64,000 nt of DNA. Source: an uncultured Paracoccaceae bacterium. Lineage in GTDB: Bacteria > Pseudomonadota > Alphaproteobacteria > Rhodobacterales > Rhodobacteraceae. The translations under genes and the position numbers were made by a program. Positions 17,924 to 27,549 of this stretch are shown piece by piece (the stretch's first letter is position 1; the number at the start of each line of letters is the position of its first letter). The DNA lies in contig CANLNM010000001.1 of NCBI GenBank assembly GCA_947492475.1, forward strand, positions 1-64,000, written 5' to 3'. The notes beneath the pieces are model-generated. The model did not search any database. It was not told the origin of the DNA and worked only from the letters and a program-made list of their open reading frames with translations.

Positions 17924-18610
17924 ATGTTGGGACGTGTTGTTGGGGGATGTGCAATTTGGGCGGCCAGCATCGGATTTGCAGGCACGCCGATTGAGGAAAC
18001 CCTGACCTGTCCGATTGGGGGGGAAACATTTGCAATTGTGGGGACTGCATCCTGTACAACATTGGGGCGATATATGTCATTTCGCCCCCAGACCACCTGC
18101 GAATTTGTGACCCGTTTGCCGGTATGCCCGTCCAATGATTTCCCCATGTATCAGCCGTTTTCGCCCGACCAAATCACCGCTCTGACGGTCTTTGTTGAAA
18201 CGGATGAATACCAGGAAATCCGGCAATTGTCGCTGTGGCTGCGGGCCTATGCGATTGCGCAACATATGGGGCAATCCGGGGATCCGGTGACGTTTAGCCT
18301 GATGTTGAACGCGTTGTGGTTTACCACAGAGGATGTGATTTCCAACGATGCGCAAATGGATGTGTTTATGGCCGAGGCGGAACAGGAAATGGCCCGCGCT
18401 GTCGGGCCTGATCGTGGGTTTTTGGCTGCTATTATTGGGTTCGCATTGCTGTCCGCAGACCGCGAAGCCCAAGCGGCGCCCTATCTGGAAACCGCTGCAT
18501 CCCATCGGGAAGCGTCGGAATATCTGGATGCCTATCTAACGGCGATTGATGCCTGCCGCGCCGATATGTCCGCCCCGAATTGTGCGATGTCAGCACCGTT
18601 TAGCCCTTAG
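17924..18610 (+). CDS. Hypothetical exported protein, cysteine-rich N-terminus
   Basis: The 228-residue product has a signal-like hydrophobic start (GGCAIWAASIGFAGTP). A region with several cysteines and aromatic residues follows (CPIGGETF, TASC, TTCEFVTRLPVC), resembling a small metal-binding or disulphide-bonded module. The rest (about 85-225) is helical, probably TPR-like. The ATG at 17924, after AAGGA, is preferred over the TTG three bases earlier. Its stop overlaps that of the convergent xerD (shared TTAG). I do not recognise the family. Confidence 0.65.
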   Translation: MLGRVVGGCAIWAASIGFAGTPIEETLTCPIGGETFAIVGTASCTTLGRYMSFRPQTTCEFVTRLPVCPSNDFPMYQPFSPDQITALTVFVETDEYQEIRQLSLWLRAYAIAQHMGQSGDPVTFSLMLNALWFTTEDVISNDAQMDVFMAEAEQEMARAVGPDRGFLAAIIGFALLSADREAQAAPYLETAASHREASEYLDAYLTAIDACRADMSAPNCAMSAPFSP

Positions 18611-19575
18611 GTCTCATCCGGATCAGCTTTGGGTTCTGGTCCCTCTTTGGCCAATGGGTGATGTTCCAGCACCAGTTGTTTCAGCCGTTCATCCAAAACA
18701 TGAGTGTAGATTTCTGTGGTGGCCACATCCGCATGGCCCAGCATGGTCTGGATCGCGCGCAAATCTGCACCGCCTTCTAGCAAATGCGTGGCAAAGGCGT
18801 GTCGCAACGTGTGTGGCGTGACCTTTTCGGGGGACACACCTGCCAAAACAGCGATCCGTTTGATTTGTTGAAAAAACGCATGGCGTGTTAGGTGGCCGGT
18901 CTGGCCACGGGACGGAAACAGGAATTTGGACAAGGGATGCCCATCCTTGTGGGCCAGATCCTGGATTTTGTCCCATTGTTCCAACCAAGCCGCCATCGCG
19001 CTGCGGGCCGGGGCAGATAGGGGCACCAGACGTTCTTTGTTGCCTTTGCCTTTGACCAGCAACATCCGTGGATCACCGCGCGCTGATGACACTGGCAGGC
19101 TGACCAATTCAGTGACACGCATCCCCGTGGCATAGAGCAATTCCATCAAACACGTATTGCGCAGCGTATCACGGGGGGTGCTGCGTGCGGCGTTCAGCAA
19201 ACGGTCCACTTCGTCATGTGACAATGTTTTGGGCAACCGCTTTGAACGGCCCGGTCCTTTGATCCGAAGGGCGGGATTGTCCATGCGCCAGCTTTCTTCA
19301 AACGCAAAGCGATACAATTGTTTCACCGCCGATAACCGCCGCGCACGGGTGGCATTGGCCAGCCCCTGAGCATCGCAAAACACCAGATAATCTTCGATAT
19401 GGCTGGTTTGGGCATCTGCAAAATGCACGCCTTTGCGATCCAGAAACGTCGCCACATCCTGCAAATCATTGCCATAGGCGGTCAGCGTGTTGGGGGATGC
19501 ATCCAATTCCGCCGCTTGCGCCTCTAAAAACGCTTGGATCCAGTGCGACATGGGGCGATCAGCGGGGGTGTTCAT
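18607..19575 (-). CDS. xerD: Tyrosine recombinase XerD
   Basis: This 322-residue site-specific recombinase has an N-terminal core-binding SAM-like domain (about 10-95) and a catalytic domain with Arg in ATGMRVTEL, His and Arg in HTLRHAFATHL, His in LGHADVATT and the Tyr nucleophile in EIYTH. With XerC it resolves chromosome dimers at dif during division. Length and motifs favour XerD over a phage integrase, and no att-like repeats or phage genes are near. It overlaps the upstream gene at 19572 by four bases (ATGA), so the two are co-transcribed. Confidence 0.9.
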   Translation of the reverse strand: MNTPADRPMSHWIQAFLEAQAAELDASPNTLTAYGNDLQDVATFLDRKGVHFADAQTSHIEDYLVFCDAQGLANATRARRLSAVKQLYRFAFEESWRMDNPALRIKGPGRSKRLPKTLSHDEVDRLLNAARSTPRDTLRNTCLMELLYATGMRVTELVSLPVSSARGDPRMLLVKGKGNKERLVPLSAPARSAMAAWLEQWDKIQDLAHKDGHPLSKFLFPSRGQTGHLTRHAFFQQIKRIAVLAGVSPEKVTPHTLRHAFATHLLEGGADLRAIQTMLGHADVATTEIYTHVLDERLKQLVLEHHPLAKEGPEPKADPDET

Positions 19576-21188
19576 TCGGAGCGGTCCAAAACCAGCATCT
19601 GAAGTGAAACGCGCCGGGCCAAATCTTCTAATCCGACGAGGCGTAGATAGGCCAAGGATTCCGTCACGGCGACCATGTCACCTGCGGCGGCCAAATTCAG
19701 CTGTGCGATTGTGCGTAGTAACGCTTCTCCCAAACGGTCATCTTCTGCTTGATCCAACAAAGCAGAGGCAGGGCGCGCCTCTGTAAAGGCGGCGGCGATG
19801 GCGCGTTGTTTTGGGGTGCGCGGGACAATACCGGTCATGTCCCCACGGGCAACCGCGATCAAAAACGCATCCGCAGCGTCCGTGTCATCTGTGGCGAAAT
19901 CCAGTGCGATTTCTTCGTAATTAGGTCCTAACAGGCCTATTTCAAATGCTAAATGCGCCGCGTCGCCCTGTAATGGCAACCGGGCCAGTTTGTCTGAAAA
20001 CAGCCGGGCAAAGGCGATTTCTGATTGGGCCTGCTGCATCGCGTCCCATGCGTCGGGCAGGGTTTCGGCAACCGCGCCGGGATCCCCCGCAGTGAGCGCG
20101 GTTTCAAATTGTTGAATGGCCTCGGCGCGATCCCAAACCGGACCGGATGCTGCCGGACGACGGGCCGTATAGAGGTCCAGCAAAACGCTGTCTTGGACCG
20201 CCCCATGCCGCGCCAGACGTTCAGCGGCGTCCAATTGCGCCTTCCAACCGACATTGGATCGCAAATCCGCATGGGCAAAGGCGCGTGGTAAATTGGACGT
20301 TGGCAGGCCTTCGCCAATGGCTTCGCGCATGCGAAACACCAGCGGGCTGATGCGGTCGGGGACGGGCAGGGGTGGTTCGCCTTCAAACAGATCAGGGTCC
20401 AGAAAACGCGACAGCAATGCATCCTCTACATCGCTGACATCGCCCAATGCACGCGCTGTGTTTAGTGTCAGCGCCGCTGCGTTCCAATCCCCATTGCGCG
20501 CCAGACAAAACACCCGCGCCGGCAGGGTGGGTGCAAATCCGGGATTTTCGCGCATTTGGTTACAGGCGCGGTCTTCGACGCCGGTCAACAGGGCCACATC
20601 GAAATAACGGCGGAACAAATCCGGGGTTGAGGGCTGGGATGCCTCTAGCAATTCCAGAGCGGGTTCCACAGCGCCAAGATCCAGCAATTTGTCGATCCGC
20701 GCCAGAAACAAATCGCCCGTCACGCTGGCATTGCGGGGCGGCTGTGCCTCGGCCAATAGCAACGTCACCAGAAAATCACGAAGCGCGGGCAGGGCGCTGA
20801 CATCTTCTGCGCGGATCAGGTCAATCAGAACATCCGTTTCGCTGCCCGACCACAGCTTGACGGGCAATCCCGTCGCCGAAGGGGGCAATAATCCCAGATG
20901 ATCGGGCGATGGCGCATCCAGTGGTGTCACCGTGATTTCAGGCGAGGCAGCGCTCTGGGTTATGGGGTCTTCGTCGGGCAAAGGGCGCGATGGACGCGTG
21001 GCCACGGGGTGCGTTGCGACCGATTGCGACAACCAATCAATGGCCGAAAGCGGTGTGTCGGCGCTGGCGGTTTGGTCTGGGGCCTCTTGGGCATGGGCGG
21101 CAATCCCAACACATGCCATCACCAGAGACGCGCCAAATACGCAGCCCGATATTTTGGGGCGCCACGTCAAAAACAAACCGCCTTTCAT
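19572..21188 (-). CDS. Conserved hypothetical exported helical-repeat protein, xerD-linked
   Basis: This 538-residue protein has a signal sequence (cleavage near GIAAHA, residue 33) and a proline-rich linker to about 110. The remainder is alpha-helical repeats rich in Ala/Leu, resembling TPR or HEAT-like solenoids. No catalytic motif is visible. It lies between a 51-residue membrane ORF (one base upstream) and xerD (4-bp overlap), so the three form one operon. A periplasmic role linked to division or the envelope is only an inference from that context. Confidence 0.75.
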   Translation of the reverse strand: MKGGLFLTWRPKISGCVFGASLVMACVGIAAHAQEAPDQTASADTPLSAIDWLSQSVATHPVATRPSRPLPDEDPITQSAASPEITVTPLDAPSPDHLGLLPPSATGLPVKLWSGSETDVLIDLIRAEDVSALPALRDFLVTLLLAEAQPPRNASVTGDLFLARIDKLLDLGAVEPALELLEASQPSTPDLFRRYFDVALLTGVEDRACNQMRENPGFAPTLPARVFCLARNGDWNAAALTLNTARALGDVSDVEDALLSRFLDPDLFEGEPPLPVPDRISPLVFRMREAIGEGLPTSNLPRAFAHADLRSNVGWKAQLDAAERLARHGAVQDSVLLDLYTARRPAASGPVWDRAEAIQQFETALTAGDPGAVAETLPDAWDAMQQAQSEIAFARLFSDKLARLPLQGDAAHLAFEIGLLGPNYEEIALDFATDDTDAADAFLIAVARGDMTGIVPRTPKQRAIAAAFTEARPASALLDQAEDDRLGEALLRTIAQLNLAAAGDMVAVTESLAYLRLVGLEDLARRVSLQMLVLDRSE

Positions 21189-21189
21189 G

Positions 21190-21345
21190 TTATTGCCCGG
21201 TCAAGGTCACTGGAATTGTCACCTCGCTCTGGGGGGCGGCAAAATCAGCTGGAAAGAAAAACGGGCCGACATACGCATAGGCGATCAGGCCAAGACCGCC
21301 CAAAACAGCTAGAAAAAACAAAGCTTTGATCAATCGCCACAGCAT
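21190..21345 (-). CDS. Small membrane protein, 51 aa
   Basis: The reading frame MLWRLIKALFFLAVLGG... has one N-terminal membrane helix (about residues 6-25) and a short tail rich in Pro, Phe and Ala (GPFFFPADFAAPQSEVTI). It ends one base before the start of the 538-residue gene, and GAGGAGAG lies upstream of its ATG. From memory, similar proteins occur upstream of the same neighbour in other Rhodobacterales. It probably anchors or partners the downstream exported protein. It is divergent from aroK. Confidence 0.75.
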   Translation of the reverse strand: MLWRLIKALFFLAVLGGLGLIAYAYVGPFFFPADFAAPQSEVTIPVTLTGQ

Positions 21346-21482
21346 ATGTCCGGCACTCTCCTCAGGGGGCCCGTTTATTTTGGGCCGTTAGCGGACGCGC
21401 CATCACGTCCTTTTCTTTTTGTTTATATATGGCATCTCTGGCGATTTCACGCCATTGAAGTGCAGAATTTGCACAACCGGCG

Positions 21483-22079
21483 ATGGATGGCCGAATTATG
21501 ACCGAGGATACAGTAAAACCCACCCCCGATACAGGGCTGACTTTGCATCGAACCGTGGTTTTGGTGGGAATGATGGGGTCGGGCAAGACCGCGATTGGCC
21601 GGGCTTTGGCGGCGCGGTTGGATGTGGCGTTTCTTGATTCGGATGCGGAGATCGAAAAAGCCGCCAATGCCAGTATTGCAGAAATCTTTTCTCGTGACGG
21701 CGAGGATTTTTTCCGGGATCGCGAAGCCGAAGTGATTTCGCGCCTGTTGACGGGCACGCCAGGGGTTTTGTCCACCGGGGGCGGCGCATTTTTGGCGCAG
21801 CGCAACCGGGATGCAATCGCGCAATTGGGGGTGGCCGTGTTGCTGGATGCGGATATCGATCTGTTGTGGAGCCGGGTCAAACACAAAGACACGCGCCCAT
21901 TGTTGCGCACCGCCAATCCACGCGCGACCCTCAGTGAAATCTACGCTGCCCGCGCACCAATCTATGGTTTGGCCGATCTATCCGTCAAAGCGGACCCCGA
22001 TTTTTCCATCGAAGAAATGACCGATCACGTGATAGACATTCTGCTGACCCGCCCCGAAATACTGGAGAAAACCCCATGA
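21483..22079 (+). CDS. aroK: Shikimate kinase
   Basis: This 198-residue P-loop kinase has Walker A GMMGSGKT (about residues 29-36), the DSDAEIE shikimate-site motif, STGGGAF and the lid arginine region (DTRPLLR). It phosphorylates shikimate at O3 in the chorismate pathway. A second in-frame ATG at 21498 (MTEDTVK) could be the true start. It overlaps aroB by four bases (ATGA), an arrangement common in proteobacteria. Confidence 0.93.
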   Translation: MDGRIMTEDTVKPTPDTGLTLHRTVVLVGMMGSGKTAIGRALAARLDVAFLDSDAEIEKAANASIAEIFSRDGEDFFRDREAEVISRLLTGTPGVLSTGGGAFLAQRNRDAIAQLGVAVLLDADIDLLWSRVKHKDTRPLLRTANPRATLSEIYAARAPIYGLADLSVKADPDFSIEEMTDHVIDILLTRPEILEKTP

Positions 22080-23200
22080 GCGATCTGCGCAAAACCGTAT
22101 CCGTCAATTTGCCTGGCCGTGAATATGATGTGGTGATCGGGCCGGGCCTGTTGGATGATGCCGCGACATTGATTGCGCCAATGCTGCGACGCCCCAAAGT
22201 GGCGATTTTGACCGATGAAATCGTGGCACAGCACCATTTGGCAACGTTGCAATCCAATCTGGACACGGCGGGCATATCATCCAGCGCCTTGGCCTTGCCC
22301 GCGGGCGAAGCCACCAAAAGCTGGCCGCATTTTTCCCGCGCTGTGGAATGGCTGTTGGCTGAAAAAGTCGAACGGGGTGACATTGTTATCGCGTTGGGTG
22401 GCGGTGTTATCGGGGATCTGGGGGGCTTTGCGGCGGCTGTGATCCGGCGGGGTGTGCGGTTTGTGCAAATTCCAACCACGTTGCTGGCGCAGGTCGACAG
22501 TTCGGTGGGGGGCAAAACCGGGATCAACGCGCCGCAGGGTAAAAACCTGATCGGCGCGTTTCACCAACCAAGTCTGGTTCTGGCTGACACCTCAATTCTG
22601 TCCACATTGGCCCCGCGCGACTATTTGGCGGGATATGGCGAAGTGGTTAAATACGGCATGTTGGGGGATGCGGCGTTTTTCAATTGGTTGGAACAAAACG
22701 GACCGGCCGCTGCGGCAGGGGACATGGCTGCGCGGGTGCATTTGGTCCATCGTTCCGTTCAAATGAAGGCCGATATTGTCGAACGTGATGAAACCGAGCA
22801 GGGCGATCGCGCCTTGTTGAACTTAGGGCATACATTCTGTCACGCACTAGAGGCCGCGACCGGTTACAGTGATCGATTGCTGCATGGCGAAGGCGTGGCG
22901 GTCGGCTGTGCCTTGGCGTTTGAATTATCCGCGCGTTTGGGGCTGTGTTCCCAAGAAGATCCAAGCCGGGTACGGGCGCATTTACGTGAAATGGGTATGA
23001 AAACCGATCTGACCGATATTCCCGGAGATTTACCCGATGCGGCGACGTTGTTGGACCTGATGGGCCAGGATAAAAAAGTCGTCGATGGGCAGCTGAGGTT
23101 TATTCTGGCGCGCAGTATCGGCGATGCCTTTGTGACCTCAGATGTTTCTGCGGATGCGGTTCTGGCTGTGCTTCGCGATGGGCTGGCGGGGCGGTCTTAG
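22076..23200 (+). CDS. aroB: 3-dehydroquinate synthase
   Basis: This 374-residue NAD- and metal-dependent cyclase converts DAHP to 3-dehydroquinate. Diagnostic segments are GGGVIGDLGGFAA, PTTLLAQVDSSVGGKTG and the metal-ligand regions RALLNLGHTFCHALE and LLHGEGVAVG. Full length. Translation is coupled to aroK; the next gene on this strand is far downstream. Confidence 0.95.
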   Translation: MSDLRKTVSVNLPGREYDVVIGPGLLDDAATLIAPMLRRPKVAILTDEIVAQHHLATLQSNLDTAGISSSALALPAGEATKSWPHFSRAVEWLLAEKVERGDIVIALGGGVIGDLGGFAAAVIRRGVRFVQIPTTLLAQVDSSVGGKTGINAPQGKNLIGAFHQPSLVLADTSILSTLAPRDYLAGYGEVVKYGMLGDAAFFNWLEQNGPAAAAGDMAARVHLVHRSVQMKADIVERDETEQGDRALLNLGHTFCHALEAATGYSDRLLHGEGVAVGCALAFELSARLGLCSQEDPSRVRAHLREMGMKTDLTDIPGDLPDAATLLDLMGQDKKVVDGQLRFILARSIGDAFVTSDVSADAVLAVLRDGLAGRS

Positions 23201-23227
23201 GCCCAGTTTATCGGGCGCGGACTGGGG

Positions 23228-23473
23228 TTAGGGCGCCACGGGGCGGATCACATGCCCAACCAAATTTCCATTCAGCGTGTATCGACGCGTGGTTTGCCAA
23301 TTGTGAGATTGCAAAACCGCGTCGATCTGATCATTGCATAGATACCGGGACCTAGACGTTTTGTTGCAGGTCACGATCATGACATCCTGCGTCAGATTTG
23401 GGTTTTGACCCACCCAATTTTTCAGGTCTTGCTCTGTCGAAACCTTGATCCGTTTTAGCTTGGGAATGGTCAT
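23228..23473 (-). CDS. Small conserved hypothetical protein, 81 aa
   Basis: The product begins MTIPKLKRIKVSTEQDLKN and is basic, with an alternating charged/hydrophobic pattern and one cysteine (VTCNKTS). The frame stays open upstream to 23626, but that part overlaps the eda 3' end and lacks coding character, so I place the start at the ATG at 23473. I recall similar about 80-residue proteins in other alphaproteobacteria but no function. It lies behind eda on the same strand with a 91-bp gap. Confidence 0.65.
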   Translation of the reverse strand: MTIPKLKRIKVSTEQDLKNWVGQNPNLTQDVMIVTCNKTSRSRYLCNDQIDAVLQSHNWQTTRRYTLNGNLVGHVIRPVAP

Positions 23474-23564
23474 GTCGTCACCCTGATGGCGTACTTGCTT
23501 GTCAAGTCTATCGATCAGGGGGGGGGATCTGGCAAGCGCGATGCGCATTGCCAGATTTGAACGG

Positions 23565-24206
23565 TCAAACGGCCAGTTTTGACGCCTCAGCGGCCAGTGC
23601 GGTGATCCCGTCCCAATCGCCTGCATTCACCATATCCGCAGGGGCAACCCAGCTGCCACCCACACAAAGAACGTTGGACAAAGACAGGTAATCATTGGCA
23701 TTTTTCAGGCTAACCCCGCCGGTTGGGCAGAATGTCACCTGTGGAATTGGCGCGCCAATCGCCTTGAGCGCGGGGGCGCCGCCATTGGCTTCGGCGGGGA
23801 AAAATTTCTGCATTGTATAGCCACGTTCCAACAGCGCCATGGCTTCTGTGGCGGTGGCCACGCCGGGCAACAATGGCAAATCATTGGCTTCGCAGGCATC
23901 CAGCAACAAATCCGTCGCGCCCGGTGACACGCCAAAGGTCGCGCCCGCCTCTTTGGCGTTTTCAACGTCCTTGGGCGTCAGCAATGTGCCCGCCCCAACA
24001 ACACCGCCGGTGATGCTGGCCATTTCGCGGATCACATCCAGCGCGGCAGGGGTGCGCAATGTGACTTCTAATGCGGGCAATCCACCTTTGATCAGCGCGC
24101 GGGCCAGATCAGCGGCCTTGGCGGCGTCATGAACCACCAAAACAGGCACAACCGGGGCCAGCTCACAGGTTTTGCGGTTCAGCTCAGAGGCGCGTTCGGG
24201 GGTCAT
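23565..24206 (-). CDS. eda: KDPG/KHG aldolase (Entner-Doudoroff)
   Basis: This 213-residue class I aldolase splits 2-keto-3-deoxy-6-phosphogluconate into pyruvate and glyceraldehyde-3-phosphate. The Schiff-base lysine is in the MQKFFPAE motif, and the catalytic glutamate is in PALEVTLRT. It lies 18 bp after edd on the same strand, forming the edd-eda operon behind the palindrome at 26075. Confidence 0.95.
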   Translation of the reverse strand: MTPERASELNRKTCELAPVVPVLVVHDAAKAADLARALIKGGLPALEVTLRTPAALDVIREMASITGGVVGAGTLLTPKDVENAKEAGATFGVSPGATDLLLDACEANDLPLLPGVATATEAMALLERGYTMQKFFPAEANGGAPALKAIGAPIPQVTFCPTGGVSLKNANDYLSLSNVLCVGGSWVAPADMVNAGDWDGITALAAEASKLAV

Positions 24207-24224
24207 ATTCTTCTCCGTTTTGGG

Positions 24225-26030
24225 TTATTTCACAACCACAGCCGCGCCGTCAGCAGCAATGCCAACAGTGTCGCGGAACATGGCAAATAATTCGCGACCA
24301 ACCCCGGTGCCATTGCCTGATAAATCAGGCGTGGCAGGGGTACGGCCAGTTAAATCGGTCAGGCATTCCAATGTGCCTGCAGTCGCATCAAGCCGGATCA
24401 TATCGCCGTCCTGGATCAGCGCCAGTGGCCCGCCATCGGCGGCTTCTGGGCAGACATGGATCGCGGCGGGCACTTTGCCGGACGCGCCGGACATGCGGCC
24501 ATCGGTGACCAGCGCGACCTTTAACCCGCGATCCTGCAAAACGGCCAATGACGGCGTCAGCCCGTGTAACTCCGGCATGCCGTTTGATTTAGGCCCTTGG
24601 AACCGCACCACAAAAATTGTGTCTTCGGTGATTTCACCGGCCTGAAACGCGGCTTTGACGCCGTTTTGGTCATGAAACACGCGGGCTTTGGCTTCGATCA
24701 CGTGGCGTTCGGGGGCAACGGCAGAAATTTTGATCACACCACGGCCCAGATTGCCGCTAAGCTGCGCCAAACCACCGCTTGCGTTAAACGGATCAGCCGA
24801 TGGGCGCAGGATTCTGTCGTTCGACGATGTGCCGGGACCGTCGACAAATGTCAGGCCATCCTCGGTCAGTTTTGGCTCTTTGGTATAAAGGCTCAGACCT
24901 TTGCCGGCGATGGTTGTGACGTCTTCGTGCAGCAATCCGGCATCCAGCAAATCGCCGATCATATAGGCCAGACCACCGGCGGCATGGAAATGATTCACAT
25001 CCGCCAACCCGTTTGGATAGACCTTGGCCATCAAGGGCGTGATGGCAGACAAATCGGCAAAATCCTGAAGATCAAGGATGATCCCCGTCGCACGTGCCAT
25101 AGCGGGCAGGTGCAACACCAGATTGGTGGATCCGCCCGTGGCCATCAAACCAACAATGCCGTTCACAAACGCCTTTTCATCCAGAACGGCGCTAACGGGG
25201 GTGTATTCATTGCCCAGGGCCGTGATCTGTAACGCACGCTGGGTTGCGGCCCGTGTCAGGGCGTCACGCAGCGGGGTGTTTGGGTTCACAAATGACGCGC
25301 CGGGTAGGTGCAAGCCCATGATTTCCATCAACATTTGGTTGGAATTGGCTGTGCCGTAGAATGTGCAGGTTCCGGGGCCATGATAGCTGGCCATTTCGGC
25401 CTCCATCAGGGCGTCGCGGTCAATTTCACCGGTGGCAAATTTCTGGCGAACCTTGGCTTTTTCATCGTTGGGCAGACCACTGACCATGGGGCCTGCGGGG
25501 ACAAATACACCGGGAATATAGCCAAAGGTGGCTGCTGCCATGACCAGACCGGGGACGATTTTATCGCAAATGCCCAGATACATTGCGCTGTCAAACGCGT
25601 TATGCGACAGGCCAACACCCGCCGAGAGCGCAATCACGTCGCGTGAAAACAGGCTTAGCTCCATGCCGGTTTGGCCTTGGGTCACGCCGTCACACATGGC
25701 CGGAACGCCGCCTGCAACCTGCATGGTGCCACCCGCATCACGGGCGATTTCACGGATCATGTCAGGATAGGTGGCATAGGGCTGATGGGCCGACAACATG
25801 TCATTATAGGCGGTGATCACGCCGATATTTGGGGCTTGGTCGGCGACCAATGTGGGTTTGTCGTCGCCCATCGCAGCATAGGCATGGGCCAGATTGGAAC
25901 AGCTCAGATGGCCGCGACGTGGACCTTGTTGCGCGGCGGCATCCATTTGCGCCATATAAGCACCGCGCCGTTCACGGGACCGTTCAATGATCCGCTGGGT
26001 TATATCGTTCAGCTTGGGATGTAACGCCAT
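24225..26030 (-). CDS. edd: 6-phosphogluconate dehydratase
   Basis: This 601-residue IlvD/Edd-family iron-sulphur dehydratase makes KDPG from 6-phosphogluconate. The cysteines in [22 protein letters not shown] and [12 protein letters not shown] match the [4Fe-4S] ligand positions. I place the start at ATG 26030 (MALHPKLND), preceded by AGAGGA; the frame continues 13 codons further up but that would run toward the operator. Roseobacters commonly catabolise sugars by this route. Confidence 0.95.
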   Translation of the reverse strand: MALHPKLNDITQRIIERSRERRGAYMAQMDAAAQQGPRRGHLSCSNLAHAYAAMGDDKPTLVADQAPNIGVITAYNDMLSAHQPYATYPDMIREIARDAGGTMQVAGGVPAMCDGVTQGQTGMELSLFSRDVIALSAGVGLSHNAFDSAMYLGICDKIVPGLVMAAATFGYIPGVFVPAGPMVSGLPNDEKAKVRQKFATGEIDRDALMEAEMASYHGPGTCTFYGTANSNQMLMEIMGLHLPGASFVNPNTPLRDALTRAATQRALQITALGNEYTPVSAVLDEKAFVNGIVGLMATGGSTNLVLHLPAMARATGIILDLQDFADLSAITPLMAKVYPNGLADVNHFHAAGGLAYMIGDLLDAGLLHEDVTTIAGKGLSLYTKEPKLTEDGLTFVDGPGTSSNDRILRPSADPFNASGGLAQLSGNLGRGVIKISAVAPERHVIEAKARVFHDQNGVKAAFQAGEITEDTIFVVRFQGPKSNGMPELHGLTPSLAVLQDRGLKVALVTDGRMSGASGKVPAAIHVCPEAADGGPLALIQDGDMIRLDATAGTLECLTDLTGRTPATPDLSGNGTGVGRELFAMFRDTVGIAADGAAVVVK

Positions 26031-26074
26031 CAGTCCAATCCTCTTGGCAACTTTGCGTTCGCATAACACGAATA

Positions 26075-26086
26075 GTTAGCGCTAAC
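26075..26086. promoter_or_regulatory. LacI-family operator-like palindrome upstream of edd
   Basis: GTTAGCGCTAAC is a perfect 12-bp palindrome with the central CG typical of LacI/GalR-family sites. It lies 45 bp upstream of the edd start, where it would overlap the promoter or first transcribed bases. No LacI-type gene is in the window, so the regulator acts in trans. Confidence 0.65.
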
Positions 26087-26182
26087 AACCTTTGGGTTTC
26101 ACATTGTGGACTCCAATCGGCAGACAGATAATTGTGGGATTGTAGTCATGCCATTGGATGGTGATTTTATCCGGCACTTAGC

Positions 26183-26210
26183 AAAAAGCCCCGACATTTG
26201 TCAGGGCTTT
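26183..26210 (-). terminator. Rho-independent terminator of ssb
   Basis: On the minus strand AAAGCCCTGACA pairs with TGTCGGGGCTTT around an AA loop and is followed by a short T-run, 28 bp past the ssb stop. Confidence 0.8.
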
Positions 26211-26237
26211 CTTTACTCGCAGATCGCGTCGCTGGTT

Positions 26238-26771
26238 TTAGAACGGGATTTCATCATCCATATCGTTGCTACCACCGCCGCCATAGCCGCCACCTTGGTT
26301 TCCGCCGCCCTGGTTGCCACCACCATAGCCACCTTGGCCGCCGCCGCCCTGACCACCGCCATAGCCGCCATCATTGCCGCCGCCATAGCCTCCGCCACCT
26401 TGACCGCCGCCTTGGCCATCACGGCCGTCCAGCATCGTCAACGTGCCGCCAAAGCCTTGCAGCACCACTTCGGTGGAATAGCGATCCGCACCGGATTGAT
26501 CCTGCCATTTACGGGTCTGTAGCTGACCTTCGATGTAAACTTTGGACCCTTTGCGCAAATATTGCTCTGCAATGCGCACCAGACCCTCTTGGAAAATCGC
26601 GACAGAATGCCATTCAGTGCGCTCTTTGCGTTCGCCGGTGTTGCGGTCTTTCCATGTTTCGGACGTGGCGATGCGCAGGTTGCACACTTTGCCGCCGTTT
26701 TGGAATGTCCGCACTTCGGGGTCGCGGCCCAAATTGCCAATCAGGATTACCTTGTTCACACTTCCGGCCAT
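26238..26771 (-). CDS. ssb: Single-stranded DNA-binding protein
   Basis: This 177-residue protein has an N-terminal OB fold ([19 protein letters not shown] to about 110), a long glycine-rich linker of GGYGGG-type repeats, and the conserved acidic tip DDEIPF that recruits replication and repair partners. The frame is open above the ATG at 26771, but the OB fold begins there. The linker creates alanine/glycine-rich spurious ORFs on the opposite strand. Confidence 0.95.
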   Translation of the reverse strand: MAGSVNKVILIGNLGRDPEVRTFQNGGKVCNLRIATSETWKDRNTGERKERTEWHSVAIFQEGLVRIAEQYLRKGSKVYIEGQLQTRKWQDQSGADRYSTEVVLQGFGGTLTMLDGRDGQGGGQGGGGYGGGNDGGYGGGQGGGGQGGYGGGNQGGGNQGGGYGGGGSNDMDDEIPF

Positions 26772-26953
26772 TTTCCGCCCTCGTCCTTGTTCGAATCTTG
26801 TAACTTGTTCGCGCCACATTACGTAAGCCTGCAACAAGGGGCCAGAGTAAACGTCGCATCATCGCAAACAGGGTCAGGCCGGGGATTGATGTAACGCTGG
26901 CAATGTCCTTAAATTTTGTTAAAGTCCGCGAGATTGCCGGTTGGGGGTAGAGA

Positions 26954-27541
26954 ATGGTTAAGGTTCAAGTTGGGCTGTTTGCCGCGTTGATGGCTCAGAT
27001 TGCGGGGGGGGCTGTGGCCGATACCGTGTCGTCCAGCAACCGTTCATCGTTGTTTCAATCGCAATTGCAGGTGCTGGATTCCCGCGCATCATCGCAATAT
27101 GCTAATTCGGTGCGTCTGCAACCGCCCAGCGCCGAAGTGCCCACATCTTATTCCGGGCCCAGCTGGGGGGGGGATTATCGCGGTCCGTTTTTGGATATGG
27201 CGCGATCTGCCGCACAGCGCCACCGGGTGCCTGTTGATTTGTTTTTCCGCCTGATCCAACAAGAAAGCGCATGGAACGCCAATGCGCGCAGTCATGCAGG
27301 GGCATTGGGTTTGGCGCAGTTGATGCCGGGCACGGCGCGGTATCTGGGGGTTGATCCCCATGATCCTTATGAAAATCTGGATGGTGGCGCGCGCTATTTG
27401 CGTGAGCAATATGATGAATTTGGGTCCTGGCGGCTGGCGCTGGCGGCCTATAATGCGGGGCCCGGCGCAGTGCAGCGACACAATGGTGTGCCGCCATATC
27501 GCGAAACCCAGAATTATGTGCGCGTTATCTGGGGGCGCTGA
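26954..27541 (+). CDS. Lytic transglycosylase (SLT domain)
   Basis: This 195-residue protein has a signal peptide (cleavage near GGAVA, residue 22), a short linker and a C-terminal SLT/goose-lysozyme-like domain. Glu104 in QQESAWN is the catalytic acid; the [12 protein letters not shown] and [12 protein letters not shown] motifs are intact. It cleaves peptidoglycan with formation of anhydro-muropeptides. It stands alone, convergent with the PNPOx-family gene. Confidence 0.9.
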   Translation: MVKVQVGLFAALMAQIAGGAVADTVSSSNRSSLFQSQLQVLDSRASSQYANSVRLQPPSAEVPTSYSGPSWGGDYRGPFLDMARSAAQRHRVPVDLFFRLIQQESAWNANARSHAGALGLAQLMPGTARYLGVDPHDPYENLDGGARYLREQYDEFGSWRLALAAYNAGPGAVQRHNGVPPYRETQNYVRVIWGR

Positions 27542-27549
27542 TTAGCGCC

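Noticed and set aside
18607-19575. Integrase of a mobile element
   Set aside because: The recombinase matches XerD in length and motifs; no tRNA target, att repeat or phage gene is near.
21362-21916. Minus-strand 184-codon frame over aroK
   Set aside because: aroK has all shikimate kinase motifs in the opposite strand, and this frame has a Ser/Arg/Pro-rich shadow composition.
26213-26422. Ala/Met-rich minus-strand frame over the ssb linker
   Set aside because: A product of the GGYGGG repeat codons of ssb read in another frame on the same strand.
26789-26810. Possible LexA box upstream of ssb (two GTTC)
   Set aside because: The half-sites are 14 bp apart instead of 7, and the middle position reads GTAA rather than GTTC; not a valid GTTC-N7-GTTC site.
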